Shown here one piece after another: positions 39,499 through 47,313 of a stretch of 64,000 nucleotides of DNA. The DNA is taken from the NCBI RefSeq assembly GCF_000378965.1, contig NZ_KB900536.1, forward strand, positions 3,341,356-3,405,355, read 5' to 3'. How positions within the stretch are numbered: position 1 is the first letter of the stretch; every line of letters begins with the position of its first letter. This stretch comes from Thioalkalivibrio thiocyanodenitrificans ARhD 1 (lineage in GTDB: Bacteria; Pseudomonadota; Gammaproteobacteria; Ectothiorhodospirales; Ectothiorhodospiraceae). The translations under genes and the position numbers were made by a program. The notes below the pieces were generated by a model. The model saw only the letters and a list, made by a program, of their open reading frames with translations, had not been told where the DNA came from and ran no database searches.

Positions 39499-39514
39499 AG
39501 CATGATCCGTGCCC
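39499..39514 (-). promoter_or_regulatory. Candidate sigma-54 promoter
   Basis: On the minus strand GGGCACGGATCATGCT matches TGGCACG-N4-TTGCW at all but two positions, with the required GG-N10-GC spacing. It is 36 bases ahead of the start codon of the DUF294 gene and about 60 bases from two GTTAC-N5-GTAAC palindromes that would sit at enhancer distance. An NtrC-type activator (41140-42477) is encoded about 1.6 kb away. Confidence 0.6.
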
Positions 39515-39568
39515 GGAAGGTGTTCCCTGAAAAATCAGGCACCTGATTACAAAAGCCCGCCCGGAGTC

Positions 39569-39603
39569 GTTACCTTGGGTAACGAACTGTTACGGAAGGT
39601 AAC
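39569..39603. promoter_or_regulatory. Twin GTTAC-N5-GTAAC palindromes
   Basis: Two 15-base palindromes, GTTACCTTGGGTAAC (39569-39583) and GTTACGGAAGGTAAC (39589-39603), have centres 20 bases apart, two helical turns. They lie 55-90 bases upstream of the candidate sigma-54 element. Pairs of this kind are typical of enhancer sites for NtrC-family activators. From memory, Pseudomonas CbrB recognises GTTAC/GTAAC half-sites; I could not check this. Confidence 0.6.
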
Positions 39604-39615
39604 GAGAGGGCGAGG

Positions 39616-39720
39616 TTCAAGGTTCAAGATTCAAAGGGGTGAGGGGTGAAGGGTGAAGGGTGAGGGGTGAAGGGTGAAGGGTGAAGGGTGAGGGGTGAAG
39701 GGTGAGGGGTGAGGGGTGAG
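39616..39720. repeat. Fifteen in-phase heptamers (TTCAARG then GGGTGAR)
   Basis: Three TTCAARN units are followed in perfect 7-base phase by twelve GGGTGAA/GGGTGAG units, with no indel. It lies upstream of the DUF294 gene and 48 bases left of the first IS256 insertion. The opposite side of the IS begins with TCACCCT TCACGCC and continues with TAACGCC repeats, so the IS splits a two-armed locus. Confidence 0.97.
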
Positions 39721-39768
39721 GGGGCGTCGGTCCATCCGGTTGGTCCAAGGGTGATGTGTATCACCCTT

Positions 39769-41081
39769 GGGACTGTAATTAAATCTGTGTAACTGCTTGT
39801 TTCTGTTTATGGTAGCTGAAACGGGAGACAAGCAGATGCAAGAACAAGAGAAGAAGGACTTGGCGGCGCGCCTGGCCAAGGGGATCAAGACGGAGAAGGA
39901 TCTGAGCGATTTCAGCGCTGAGCTGATGAAGCTGGTGGTGGAAACCGCGCTGGGTGCGGAGATGGAGGCGCACCTGGGCTATGCCAGGCATGACCCGGGC
40001 GGGCACCACAGCGGCAACAGTCGCAACGGCTTCAGCCGCAAGACGCTCAAGGGCAGTCACGGGGAGGTCGAGATTGCCACGCCCCGGGATCGCAACGGCA
40101 GCTTCGAGCCGCGGCTGGTGGGCAAGGGCCAGACGCGGCTGACACAGTTTGATGATCAGATCCTGGCGCTCTATGCCCGGGGCATGAGCACGCGCGACAT
40201 TGTCTCGGCCTTTGAGCAGATGTACGGGGCGCAAGTGTCTGCGAACCTGGTCTCGCGGGTCACCGAGGCGGTGATCGAGCAGGTTGAGGCCTGGCAGAAC
40301 CGGGTGCTCGACGAGGTCTATCCCATTGTTTTTCTGGATTGTGTGGTGCTCAAGGTGCGCCAGGACCGGCGCATGGTGAATAAATCGATGTACCTGGCGC
40401 TGGGGATCAACACCGAGGGCGAGAAGGAGTTGCTGGGGCTGTGGCTGGCCGAAACCGAGGGGGCGAAGTTCTGGCTCTCGGTGCTCACCGAGCTTCAAAA
40501 CCGGGGGGTCAAGGAGATCTTCATCGCCTGCGTGGACGGGCTGAGCGGCTTCCCCGATGCCATCGAGGCGGCCTTCCCCCATGCGCGGGTGCAGCTGTGC
40601 ATGGTGCACATGGTGAGAAACAGCGTGCGCTACGTCTCCTGGAAGGAGCGCAAGGCGGTGTGCCGAGACCTGCGCCAGATCTACCACAGCGCGAGCGCCG
40701 AGCAGGCCGAGGCGCAGCTTGCTGCCTTTGAGGCCGTCTGGGGCGAGCGCTATCCCAGCATTGGGCCGATCTGGCGCCGGCACTGGGCACAGGTGATCCC
40801 GCTGTTTGATTATCCGCCCGAGATCCGCAAGGTGACCTACACCACCAACGCCATCGAATCGCTCAACAGCGTCATTCGCAAGGCCACCAAGAACCGGCGT
40901 GTCTTCCCCAGCGATGCCTCGGCGATGAAGGTGGTTTTCTTGGCCGTGCAGAGCGCCTCGAAGCGCTGGACCCGGCCCATCCAGAACTGGAAGGCCGCCA
41001 TGCATCGATTCGAAATCGAACATGGCGAGCGAATCCGGGACACTCAGGGATAGGCAGTTACACAAAAAGAATTACAGACTC
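39769..41081 (+). mobile_element. IS256-family insertion sequence, copy 1
   Basis: 1313 bp. Ends GGGACTGTAATT... and (inverted) GAGTCTGTAATT... share about 22 of 28 bases and both continue to GTGTAACTGC. It is flanked by the 8-bp target duplication TCACCCTT (39761-39768 and 41082-41089), the size usual for IS256. A single transposase gene fills it. The target is the right half of a small palindrome AAGGGTGAT-GTGT-ATCACCCTT. The second copy at 48123-49435 has the same length and ends in inverse orientation. Confidence 0.96.
39836..41053 (+). CDS. IS256-family transposase (copy 1)
   Basis: 405 residues from the ATG at 39836, preceded by GGGAGA; two further in-frame starts lie 27 and 39 bases upstream in the inverted repeat. 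DDE residues of the mutator-type transposase are present: Asp in VFLDCVVLKVRQD, Asp in CVDGLSGFPDAIE and Glu in TTNAIESLNSVIRK. The zinc/H-rich signature CMVHMVRNSVRYV follows the second Asp. No frameshift or stop, so it is probably active. It differs from copy 2 by only four residues in this span (Asp8/Glu, Arg/Lys and Gly/Ala near residue 45-50, and Asp/Ala near the end). Confidence 0.97.
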   Translation: MQEQEKKDLAARLAKGIKTEKDLSDFSAELMKLVVETALGAEMEAHLGYARHDPGGHHSGNSRNGFSRKTLKGSHGEVEIATPRDRNGSFEPRLVGKGQTRLTQFDDQILALYARGMSTRDIVSAFEQMYGAQVSANLVSRVTEAVIEQVEAWQNRVLDEVYPIVFLDCVVLKVRQDRRMVNKSMYLALGINTEGEKELLGLWLAETEGAKFWLSVLTELQNRGVKEIFIACVDGLSGFPDAIEAAFPHARVQLCMVHMVRNSVRYVSWKERKAVCRDLRQIYHSASAEQAEAQLAAFEAVWGERYPSIGPIWRRHWAQVIPLFDYPPEIRKVTYTTNAIESLNSVIRKATKNRRVFPSDASAMKVVFLAVQSASKRWTRPIQNWKAAMHRFEIEHGERIRDTQG

Positions 41082-41137
41082 TCACCCTTCACGCCTAACG
41101 CCTAACGCCTAACGCCTAACGCCTAACGCCTAACGCG
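41082..41137. repeat. Heptamer array TAACGCC
   Basis: Eight in-phase heptamers right after the IS: TCACCCT TCACGCC, five TAACGCC and TAACGCG. The first unit contains the IS target duplication. It ends 3 bases before the stop codon of the response-regulator gene, so it lies immediately downstream of that operon. Confidence 0.95.
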
Positions 41138-41139
41138 CC

Positions 41140-42477
41140 TCACCCCTCGCTCTTTGCCGCCGACCGCGGGATGCCCATGCGGGTGCGGCGTTCCCACAGT
41201 GCCTTGCGGCTGATGCCGAGCCGCCGCGCCAGTTCCGTTTCGGTCATGTGCCCCTGGTTGTCCAGCACGAAGCGCCGGAAGTACTCGTCGAGACTGAGTT
41301 CCGGAGAATCGTTGGCGGGGATCTCATGACCCGGCAGGGCGAGGAATTCCGGGGTGATGGGCGCACCGTCGGCCAGGATCACGGCCCGCTCGATGGCGTT
41401 CTCCAGTTCACGCACGTTGCCGGGCCAGTCGTGCCGCCCCAGGGCAGCCAGGGTGGCGTCGGTGAGCTCCGGCTCCGTGCGGCGCAGGCGCTGGCAGGCC
41501 TTGGCGAGCAGGAAGCGCGCGAGTTCGGGGATGTCTTCGCGGCGCTCGCGCAGGGGCGGCAGTTGGATCTCCATCACCTTGAGCCGGTAGTACAGGTCTT
41601 CCCGGAACAGCCCGTCGCGGACCATCTGCTCCAGGTCCCGGTGGGTGGCGGCCACCAGGCGCACATCCACCTTGCGGCTGCCGGTGGCGCCCACGCGGCG
41701 GATCTCGCCGTCCTGCAGCACCCGCAGGAGCCGTGACTGGGCTGCGGGCGTAAGTTCTCCGATCTCGTCCAGGAACAGCGTGCCCTCGTCGGCGGCCTCC
41801 ACCAGGCCCCGGTGGGCCTGGGCGGCCCCGGTGAAGGCGCCCTTCTCATGGCCGAACAGCTCCGATTCCACCAGCCCCTCGGGCATGGTGGCGCAGTTGA
41901 CGGCGATGATGGGCGCTCCGGCGCGGGGGCTCTTCTCGTGCAGGGCGCGGGCCACGAGTTCCTTGCCGGTGCCCGATTCGCCGCGGATGAGCACCGTGGT
42001 GTCGGTGGGGGCCACCTTCTCGATGGTGGCGCACACCGCCCGCATGGCCGGCGAGGTGCCCACCATGCCCTGCACGGGATAGACCGCCTCCAGGTCGAGA
42101 CGCAGGCGGGCGTTCTCCTGCGCCAGGTTGTGCTGCTTGAGGATGCGATCCACGCACAGCAGCATCTCGTCATGGTCGAAGGGTTTGGCGATGTAGTCCA
42201 CGGCGCCGCGCTTCATGGCCTCCACGGCGGAGCGCACGCTGGCGTAGCTGGTCATGATCAGCACCGGGGTATCGCCGCAGGCCTCCAGCAACTGGGTGCC
42301 CTCTCCGTCCGGCAGACGCAGATCGCTGATGACCAGGTCCTGGGACTCGTCCTGACAGCAGGCGCGCGCCTCGCCCAGCGAGCCGCTCTCGCTCACCCGG
42401 TAGCCTTCGCGTTCCAGCAGGCGCCTGAGGGCATGCCGGATGACCGCCTCGTCCTCGACGATGTGGATGCGTCTCAT
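41140..42477 (-). CDS. cbrB: Sigma-54-dependent response regulator, CbrB/NtrC type
   Basis: 445 residues. Receiver domain 1-120 with phospho-acceptor Asp52 (LVISDLRLPDGEG); AAA+ domain about 140-370 with Walker A GESGTGKE, the sigma-54 contact loop GAFTGA and Walker B LFLDEIGEL; C-terminal Fis-type helix-turn-helix (MTETELARRLGISRKALWERRTRMG in part). Start overlaps the kinase stop by 4 bases, so the two are coupled. With an SSS-type kinase and a small membrane protein ahead, the operon matches the CbrXAB layout, which in Pseudomonas controls carbon use. The specific name is an inference from architecture. Confidence 0.85.
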   Translation of the reverse strand: MRRIHIVEDEAVIRHALRRLLEREGYRVSESGSLGEARACCQDESQDLVISDLRLPDGEGTQLLEACGDTPVLIMTSYASVRSAVEAMKRGAVDYIAKPFDHDEMLLCVDRILKQHNLAQENARLRLDLEAVYPVQGMVGTSPAMRAVCATIEKVAPTDTTVLIRGESGTGKELVARALHEKSPRAGAPIIAVNCATMPEGLVESELFGHEKGAFTGAAQAHRGLVEAADEGTLFLDEIGELTPAAQSRLLRVLQDGEIRRVGATGSRKVDVRLVAATHRDLEQMVRDGLFREDLYYRLKVMEIQLPPLRERREDIPELARFLLAKACQRLRRTEPELTDATLAALGRHDWPGNVRELENAIERAVILADGAPITPEFLALPGHEIPANDSPELSLDEYFRRFVLDNQGHMTETELARRLGISRKALWERRTRMGIPRSAAKSEG

Positions 42478-45449
42478 GTACCCGTTTCCTCCCGTGGTTC
42501 TTCCTGGGGTTCCGTGTCGTCCATGGGCAGGCGCAGTGTGAAGCGGGCCCCGCCCTGGGGCAGGTTCTCCACGTACACGGCACCGCCATGGTCCTGGATG
42601 ATGCTGTAGACCACCGACAGGCCGAGGCCGGTGCCTTCGCCCGGAGGCTTGGTGGTGAAAAAGGGCTCGAACAGCCGGTCCAGCAGGGATTCGGGGATCC
42701 CGCCCCCCTCGTCCTCCACCTGGACCTCGACGAAGTCGCCACGCAGTTCCCCGCGCACCAGGACGCGGTCTCCGGGCAGGGAGGCCTGGATGGCGTTGTT
42801 CAGCAGATTGACGAAGACCTGCAGCAGGCGCTGATAGTTGCCCCAGACGCGCATTCCTTCCGCCAGCCGGTTCTCGCAGGTTCTGTCCCGGGCGCTGTCG
42901 CTCAACTGTACCAGCTGGATGGCCTCCTCCACGCAGGCGTGCAGGTCCACCGTGGTGCGGGCGGTATCGGGCAGTTCACCCGTATGGCTGAAGGTGACCA
43001 GGCTCTGCACGATATCGTTGATGCGCCGGGTCTGCTCCAGGATCTGCCGTGCGGTGAACTCCCGCTCCGCCTCGTCCTGCTCGTAGTTCAGGTTCTGGGC
43101 CAGGGAGGCGATGCCGGTCAGCGGGTTGCCGATCTCGTGGGCGACGCCCGCCGCCAGGCGCCCGATGGAGGCGAGGCGATTGTTGTGGGCCACCTCGCTT
43201 TCCAGGCTGTGCAGCTCCGTCAGGTCCTCCACCAGGATCACCGTTCCTCCGGCCAGCGCGCCCGGATTCAGGGTGCCCGGGGCCTCGATGGCGGACTTGT
43301 GCAGATTGATCCAGCGGCTGGCGCCGTGGATGTTGATGTGCAGCTTGTAGAGGTGGCGGTCCTCGCCGTGCAGGAAGGCGCGCAGGATGCCGTGCCAGGG
43401 TTCGCCCAGCTGCTTGAGCCGACGGCCTGCAGCCTGCTGGCTGGGGATGCCGGAGATCAGCGCCATGGCGGTGTTCCAGATGATGATCTCCCGGTCGGGG
43501 GTCAGTGAGCACACCCCCAGGGGCAGCTCATGGAGCACCTGCCGGTGGTAGCGGCGCAGGGTGTCCAACTCCGCGGCCAGACCCTGCAGCCGGATATTGG
43601 AATGCTCCAGCTGCTCCTCCACGAACCGCAGACTGTCGGCGATGGCCATCTGGGTGTGGGGGTCCACCCGCAGCCGGTCGTCCACGATCATGCGTGAGAG
43701 CAGGGGGCCCATCAGGCCGGAGAGATTGCGTTCCAGGCGTTCGCGCAGGCGGCGCAGTTCGCCCGGGCGGGTCTCGGTGGGCTTGAGGCCCAGATCCGAC
43801 AGCGCGCGGCTCACCTCCAGTGCCGCCGTCTGGGGCCCCACGGTCTGGGCGAGCTGCTCCTCGAAGTGATGCACGCTGCGCACTTCCAGCTGCCCCCGCG
43901 GCGCTTCCACCTGTTCCCTGCGGCAGGCCAGTGCCGCTTCCGTCTCCTCCGGCGATGGCCTGGTCAGCAGCGATCCGACCACGAACAGCACGCTGTTCAC
44001 CGCCAGCGACCAGAAGGTTGCGAATGCCCAGCGGTCCTGGTCGGCCGCGTTGAACCAGTCCTGCAGGCTGAAGCCTTCGCCCATGAATCCGGACTGCTGA
44101 AGCAGGGGCACGATCAGTGCCAGCACCCAGACGGTGATGCCGCCGGCCAGCCCAGCGATGAAGCCCGTGTTGGTGGCCCTGGGCCAGAACAGCAGCCCCG
44201 CAAGACCCGGCAGGAACTGGGCCACGGCCACGAAGGAGATCAGCCCGATCTGCACCAGGCCCTGGTGGAATTCCATGAGCCGGTAGAACACGTAGCCCAT
44301 GGCGATGATCAGCACGATCAGTATGCGCCGGCCCCACAGCAGCCAGGTGTAGAGATTGCGCCTCGGGAGGGCCTGGTTCTGGTAGCGTGCAGGCAGGATC
44401 AGGTGATTGAGGCACATGGCGGCCAGTGCCAGCGTGGTCACGATCATCATGGCGCTGGCGGCGGACACGCCGCCGATGAAGGTGAACAGCGCCCAGCCGT
44501 AGCCGTGCTCCACCGACAGGCCGAGCACGTAGTAATCGGGTGCCGTGCCCACCTGCGCCGCCTGTCCGGCCCACAGAATCAGGGGAATGGGCAGGTTCAG
44601 CAGCAGCAGGAACAGGGGAAATGCCCAAGCCGCCAGCCGGAGCGCCCGGGGGTCCATGTTCTCCACGAAGATCATGTGGAACTGGCGGGGCAGGAGGAAT
44701 CCGGCCGCGAAGGCCAGCAGCATCAGCGTCATCCACGGTCCTTCGCGCACCGGGGCATACAGGGTCTCGATGGCCTCCGGGTGCTGCACGACCCATTCGC
44801 CCAGCGCCTGGGGCCCGCCCATGATCCCGAACAGCGCGAAGATACCCACCATCAGCAGGGCCACGAGCTTGACCGCCGATTCGAAGGCGATGGCCACCAC
44901 CAGCCCCTCGTGCTTCTCCCGGGGCGTGATGTGGCGTGCGCCGAAGAGGATGGCGAACAGGCTCAGGGTCGCGCAAAAGCCCAGGGCCAGCAGATGCGGC
45001 GGCGCCTCGCGGGTGAGCACTGCGACGGACTCCGTGACCGCCTTGATCTGCAGCGCGATGTAGGGAAGGATCCCCACCAGCATGAACACCGTCACCAGCA
45101 GCCCGGTGAACTGATGGCGATAGCGGAAGGCGAACAGGTCCGCCAGCGAGGTGAGCTGGTAGTCGCGTACCAGGCGCAATACCGGGGCCAGGATGAGCGG
45201 TCCCAGGGCGAAGGCGAGTGTCACCCCCAGGTAGATGGAGAGGAAGTTGAAACCCTGTTCCTGGGCGAAGCCCACGCTGCCGTAGTAGCTCCAGGACGTG
45301 GCGTAGACGCCCAGGGACAGGGCGTAGACCAGCGGGTGGCGGACAATGACCTCCGGCACCCAGCCCTTTTCCGTGGCATGGGCGATGAAGAACAACAGCG
45401 CCAGATAGGCGACCCCCACCACATAGAGGATCGCCAGTTCAGCGTTCAT
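42474..45449 (-). CDS. cbrA: SSS-domain sensor histidine kinase, CbrA type
   Basis: 991 residues. Residues 1-500 are a sodium:solute symporter-like module with about 13 membrane helices (SLGVYATSWSYYGSVGFAQ, TSLADLFAFRYRHQ). A cytoplasmic linker with a long helix region follows, then a PAS domain around 650-740, HisKA with phospho-acceptor His771 (VAHEIGNPLTGIASLAQN), and HATPase motifs N box, DEGGGIPESLLDRLFEPFF and GTGLGLSVVYSIIQDHGG. This is the plan of CbrA (transport and sensing in one protein). CrbS-type kinases controlling acs share the SSS part but use a LuxR-type regulator, whereas this one is paired with an NtrC-type protein. Confidence 0.88.
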   Translation of the reverse strand: MNAELAILYVVGVAYLALLFFIAHATEKGWVPEVIVRHPLVYALSLGVYATSWSYYGSVGFAQEQGFNFLSIYLGVTLAFALGPLILAPVLRLVRDYQLTSLADLFAFRYRHQFTGLLVTVFMLVGILPYIALQIKAVTESVAVLTREAPPHLLALGFCATLSLFAILFGARHITPREKHEGLVVAIAFESAVKLVALLMVGIFALFGIMGGPQALGEWVVQHPEAIETLYAPVREGPWMTLMLLAFAAGFLLPRQFHMIFVENMDPRALRLAAWAFPLFLLLLNLPIPLILWAGQAAQVGTAPDYYVLGLSVEHGYGWALFTFIGGVSAASAMMIVTTLALAAMCLNHLILPARYQNQALPRRNLYTWLLWGRRILIVLIIAMGYVFYRLMEFHQGLVQIGLISFVAVAQFLPGLAGLLFWPRATNTGFIAGLAGGITVWVLALIVPLLQQSGFMGEGFSLQDWFNAADQDRWAFATFWSLAVNSVLFVVGSLLTRPSPEETEAALACRREQVEAPRGQLEVRSVHHFEEQLAQTVGPQTAALEVSRALSDLGLKPTETRPGELRRLRERLERNLSGLMGPLLSRMIVDDRLRVDPHTQMAIADSLRFVEEQLEHSNIRLQGLAAELDTLRRYHRQVLHELPLGVCSLTPDREIIIWNTAMALISGIPSQQAAGRRLKQLGEPWHGILRAFLHGEDRHLYKLHINIHGASRWINLHKSAIEAPGTLNPGALAGGTVILVEDLTELHSLESEVAHNNRLASIGRLAAGVAHEIGNPLTGIASLAQNLNYEQDEAEREFTARQILEQTRRINDIVQSLVTFSHTGELPDTARTTVDLHACVEEAIQLVQLSDSARDRTCENRLAEGMRVWGNYQRLLQVFVNLLNNAIQASLPGDRVLVRGELRGDFVEVQVEDEGGGIPESLLDRLFEPFFTTKPPGEGTGLGLSVVYSIIQDHGGAVYVENLPQGGARFTLRLPMDDTEPQEEPREETGT

Positions 45450-45600
45450 CGCGATACACCACCAGCGCGATGAGCCCGATCAGGACGGCCCACAGGACAT
45501 AGGAGGTCAGCCAGTGGGTACCCGGCGTGGTCCACCAGCCCACCAGCGGTGAGGCGAACAGCAGCACGCCAAACAGGAACAGCAGCAGGGTCTTGTCCAC
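45439..45600 (-). CDS. Small CbrX-like membrane protein
   Basis: 53 residues from a GTG at 45600, with GGGGGT five bases upstream; a GTG at 45612 is an alternative. Two hydrophobic helices (about 4-19 and 30-47) separated by WWTTPGTHWL, ending VVYRDER. Its end overlaps the kinase start by 11 bases, so the two are translationally coupled. A small protein of this kind (CbrX) precedes cbrA in Pseudomonas. Too short for most gene finders and easily missed. Confidence 0.65.
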   Translation of the reverse strand: MDKTLLLFLFGVLLFASPLVGWWTTPGTHWLTSYVLWAVLIGLIALVVYRDER

Positions 45601-45622
45601 CGGTACCCCCACGGACGGGTGT

Positions 45623-45650
45623 GTTACCGATTGTAACAACACAATCGGAA
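45623..45650. promoter_or_regulatory. GTTAC-N5-GTAAC palindrome upstream of the cbrX-like gene
   Basis: GTTACCGATTGTAAC at 45623-45637 has the same form as the two palindromes at 39569-39603. It overlaps a second inverted repeat, CCGATTGT-6 bases-ACAATCGG (45628-45649 approx.), so an RNA hairpin is an alternative explanation. Its closeness to the start codon (23 bases) would suit a repressor or autoregulatory site rather than an enhancer. Confidence 0.45.
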
Positions 45651-45667
45651 GTGGGAAGGGGAAATTG

Positions 45668-45733
45668 GTAGGAGCCCACTCCCGTGGGCGATGGCCGAGG
45701 TCCGGCAAATCGCCCGGAGGACCGGGCTCCTAC
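45668..45733. repeat. REP-like palindrome GTAGGAGCCC
   Basis: Arms GTAGGAGCCC (45668-45677) and GGGCTCCTAC (45724-45733) enclose shorter complementary parts (CCCGTGGGCGA / TCGCCCGGAGG). This layout resembles the REP elements of Pseudomonas and relatives. It lies between gluQ and the cbrX-like gene, and the gluQ stop codon is part of its right arm. Confidence 0.7.
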
Positions 45734-46599
45734 ACGGATAGGGCACACCTCAGCACCGCTTGCACCGACGTGGCTTCGCCGCGCTCCGGCGTCGGCTCGC
45801 CCAGGAATGCCAGGGCAGCCGTGAGCGCCGGGACGGGATCGCCGTCGTCCACCGGCGGGGCATGGGTCTGCTTTGAGAGCTTCTCGCCCTCCGGGGTCAG
45901 GACGAGCGGATGGTGCAGGTATTCCGGGGTGGGCAGGCCCAGCAGGCGCTGGAGCAGGATCTGGCGTGGTGTGGAGTCCAGCAGGTCGGCGCCGCGCACC
46001 ACGTGGGTGATCTCCTGGTGGGCGTCGTCCACCACCACGGCCAGTTGGTAGGCATACAGACCGTCGGCACGGCGGATGATGAAATCCCCCACATCCCGGG
46101 CCACTTCCTGGCGAACCATGCCCCGCATCCGGTCCGTGAACCCGATCTCGCCCGGTGAGGTGCGCAGCCGCACGGCACGCGGGCGTTTGCCGGACGGCAG
46201 GCCGTTGCGGCAGGTGCCCGGGTAGACGGGGCCGTCCAGCCCCGGCCTGCCGAGTTTCCCCACCTCGCGCCGGGTGCAGCCGCAGTCGTAGGCCATCCCC
46301 GAGGCCCGCAATCGCGCCACGGTGTCCCGGTAGGCCTCATGGCGTGTGCTCTGGTAGAGCACGGGCCCGTCCCAGTGCAGGCCGAACGCCTCCAGGCTGC
46401 GCAGGATCGCATCCGCCGCCCCCGGCACCTCCCGGGGCGGATCCAGGTCCTCCATACGCAGCAGCCACCGCCCACCGTGGCGCCGGGCATCCAGCCACGA
46501 GGCCAGCGCGGCCACCAGGGAGCCGAAGTGGAGAGGGCCGGTGGGGGAGGGCGCGAATCGCCCCGCATACCGGAGTGGTTGTCGGGTGCTCAGGGGCAA
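45730..46599 (-). CDS. gluQ: Glutamyl-Q tRNA(Asp) synthetase
   Basis: Puts glutamate on the queuosine base of tRNA-Asp. 289 residues with a proposed TTG start at 46599; no ATG or GTG is available between the upstream heptamer repeat and the conserved N terminus [19 protein letters not shown] (HIGH-like motif). Other signatures: zinc ligands CGCTRRE and YPGTCR, a [14 protein letters not shown] motif, [11 protein letters not shown], and the KMSKS-like KLSKQ. There is no anticodon-binding domain, as expected for the family. gluQ follows dksA as in E. coli, but here a strong terminator lies between them. Confidence 0.9.
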   Translation of the reverse strand: MPLSTRQPLRYAGRFAPSPTGPLHFGSLVAALASWLDARRHGGRWLLRMEDLDPPREVPGAADAILRSLEAFGLHWDGPVLYQSTRHEAYRDTVARLRASGMAYDCGCTRREVGKLGRPGLDGPVYPGTCRNGLPSGKRPRAVRLRTSPGEIGFTDRMRGMVRQEVARDVGDFIIRRADGLYAYQLAVVVDDAHQEITHVVRGADLLDSTPRQILLQRLLGLPTPEYLHHPLVLTPEGEKLSKQTHAPPVDDGDPVPALTAALAFLGEPTPERGEATSVQAVLRCALSV

Positions 46600-46607
46600 T
46601 GGGGCGA

Positions 46608-46718
46608 GTGGCAAGTGGCAAGTCTCAAGTGGCAAGGAACCCCAAAAACCAGAGGCGCCTTCCAACGGAAGGCGCCTCTGGTTTTAACCCTTGAGACCAG
46701 CCACTTGCAACTTGCCAC
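46608..46718. repeat. Converging heptamer arms around the dksA terminator
   Basis: Left arm: GTGGCAA GTGGCAA GTCTCAA GTGGCAA (46608-46635). Right arm: TTGAGAC CAGCCAC TTGCAAC TTGCCAC (46691-46718). The arms are partly complementary and enclose the dksA terminator. The same GTGGCAA/GTCTCAA units recur between guaB and guaA. Confidence 0.9.
46645..46685 (-). terminator. Terminator between dksA and gluQ
   Basis: Nineteen-base perfect stem AAAACCAGAGGCGCCTTCC with loop AAC and flanking A/T runs, so it can act on either strand. It lies 38 bases after the dksA stop and forces gluQ to depend on read-through or its own promoter. Confidence 0.9.
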
Positions 46719-46723
46719 TGCTT

Positions 46724-47179
46724 TTAAGCCATTTGCTTTTCCTTGATCTCCTGCAGCGTCTTGCAGTCGATGCACAGGGTGGCGGTGGGGCGGGCCTCCA
46801 GGCGGCGGATGCCGATCTCGATGCCGCAGGCCTCGCAATAGCCATAGTCGCCGGCGTCGATGTCGTTGATGGCCTCGTCGATCTTCTTGATGAGCTTGCG
46901 CTCCCGGTCGCGGGTGCGCAGTTCCAGGCTGAATTCCTCTTCCTGGGTGGCGCGGTCGGCGGGATCGGCGAAGTTGGCCGCGTCCTCCTTCATGTGGCCC
47001 ACGGTACGGTCCACTTCTTCCATGAGCTCCTGTTTCCAGGCCAGCAGCAGCGTGCGGAAATGCTCCCGTTGATCTTTGTTCATGTACGACTCGCCCTTTT
47101 TCTCCTTGTAGGGCGCAATGCCGCCCACGGGCAGCAACGTGGTGTTCGACTTGGCGGCCGTGGTCTTCTTGGAGGCCAT
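46724..47179 (-). CDS. dksA: RNA polymerase-binding transcription factor DksA
   Basis: Works with ppGpp at rRNA and biosynthetic promoters. 151 residues from the ATG at 47179 (AGGAGA 9-10 bases upstream); a GTG 6 bases earlier is too close to that site. The coiled-coil tip acids are in ADPADRATQEEE, and the zinc finger uses CEAC and CIDC near the C terminus, all four cysteines present. Length equals E. coli DksA. The N-terminal 35 residues, rich in Lys, Ala and Thr, are typical of gammaproteobacteria. Confidence 0.97.
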   Translation of the reverse strand: MASKKTTAAKSNTTLLPVGGIAPYKEKKGESYMNKDQREHFRTLLLAWKQELMEEVDRTVGHMKEDAANFADPADRATQEEEFSLELRTRDRERKLIKKIDEAINDIDAGDYGYCEACGIEIGIRRLEARPTATLCIDCKTLQEIKEKQMA

Positions 47180-47313
47180 GGTCACAATCTCCTGAGTCCC
47201 GAAAAGCGTGCTTTATTAACAGAGTTGACCCCCCGGCGCAAGCTGCATGAACACCGATGAACGGCTGTGGTACAGTCCTGCCGCCTGAAATCCAGGTGTT
47301 CCGGAGTCCGGAT

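Noticed and set aside
39616..41137. CRISPR array, suggested by regular repeats.
   Set aside because: The units are 7 bases long and contiguous, with no spacers and no cas genes.
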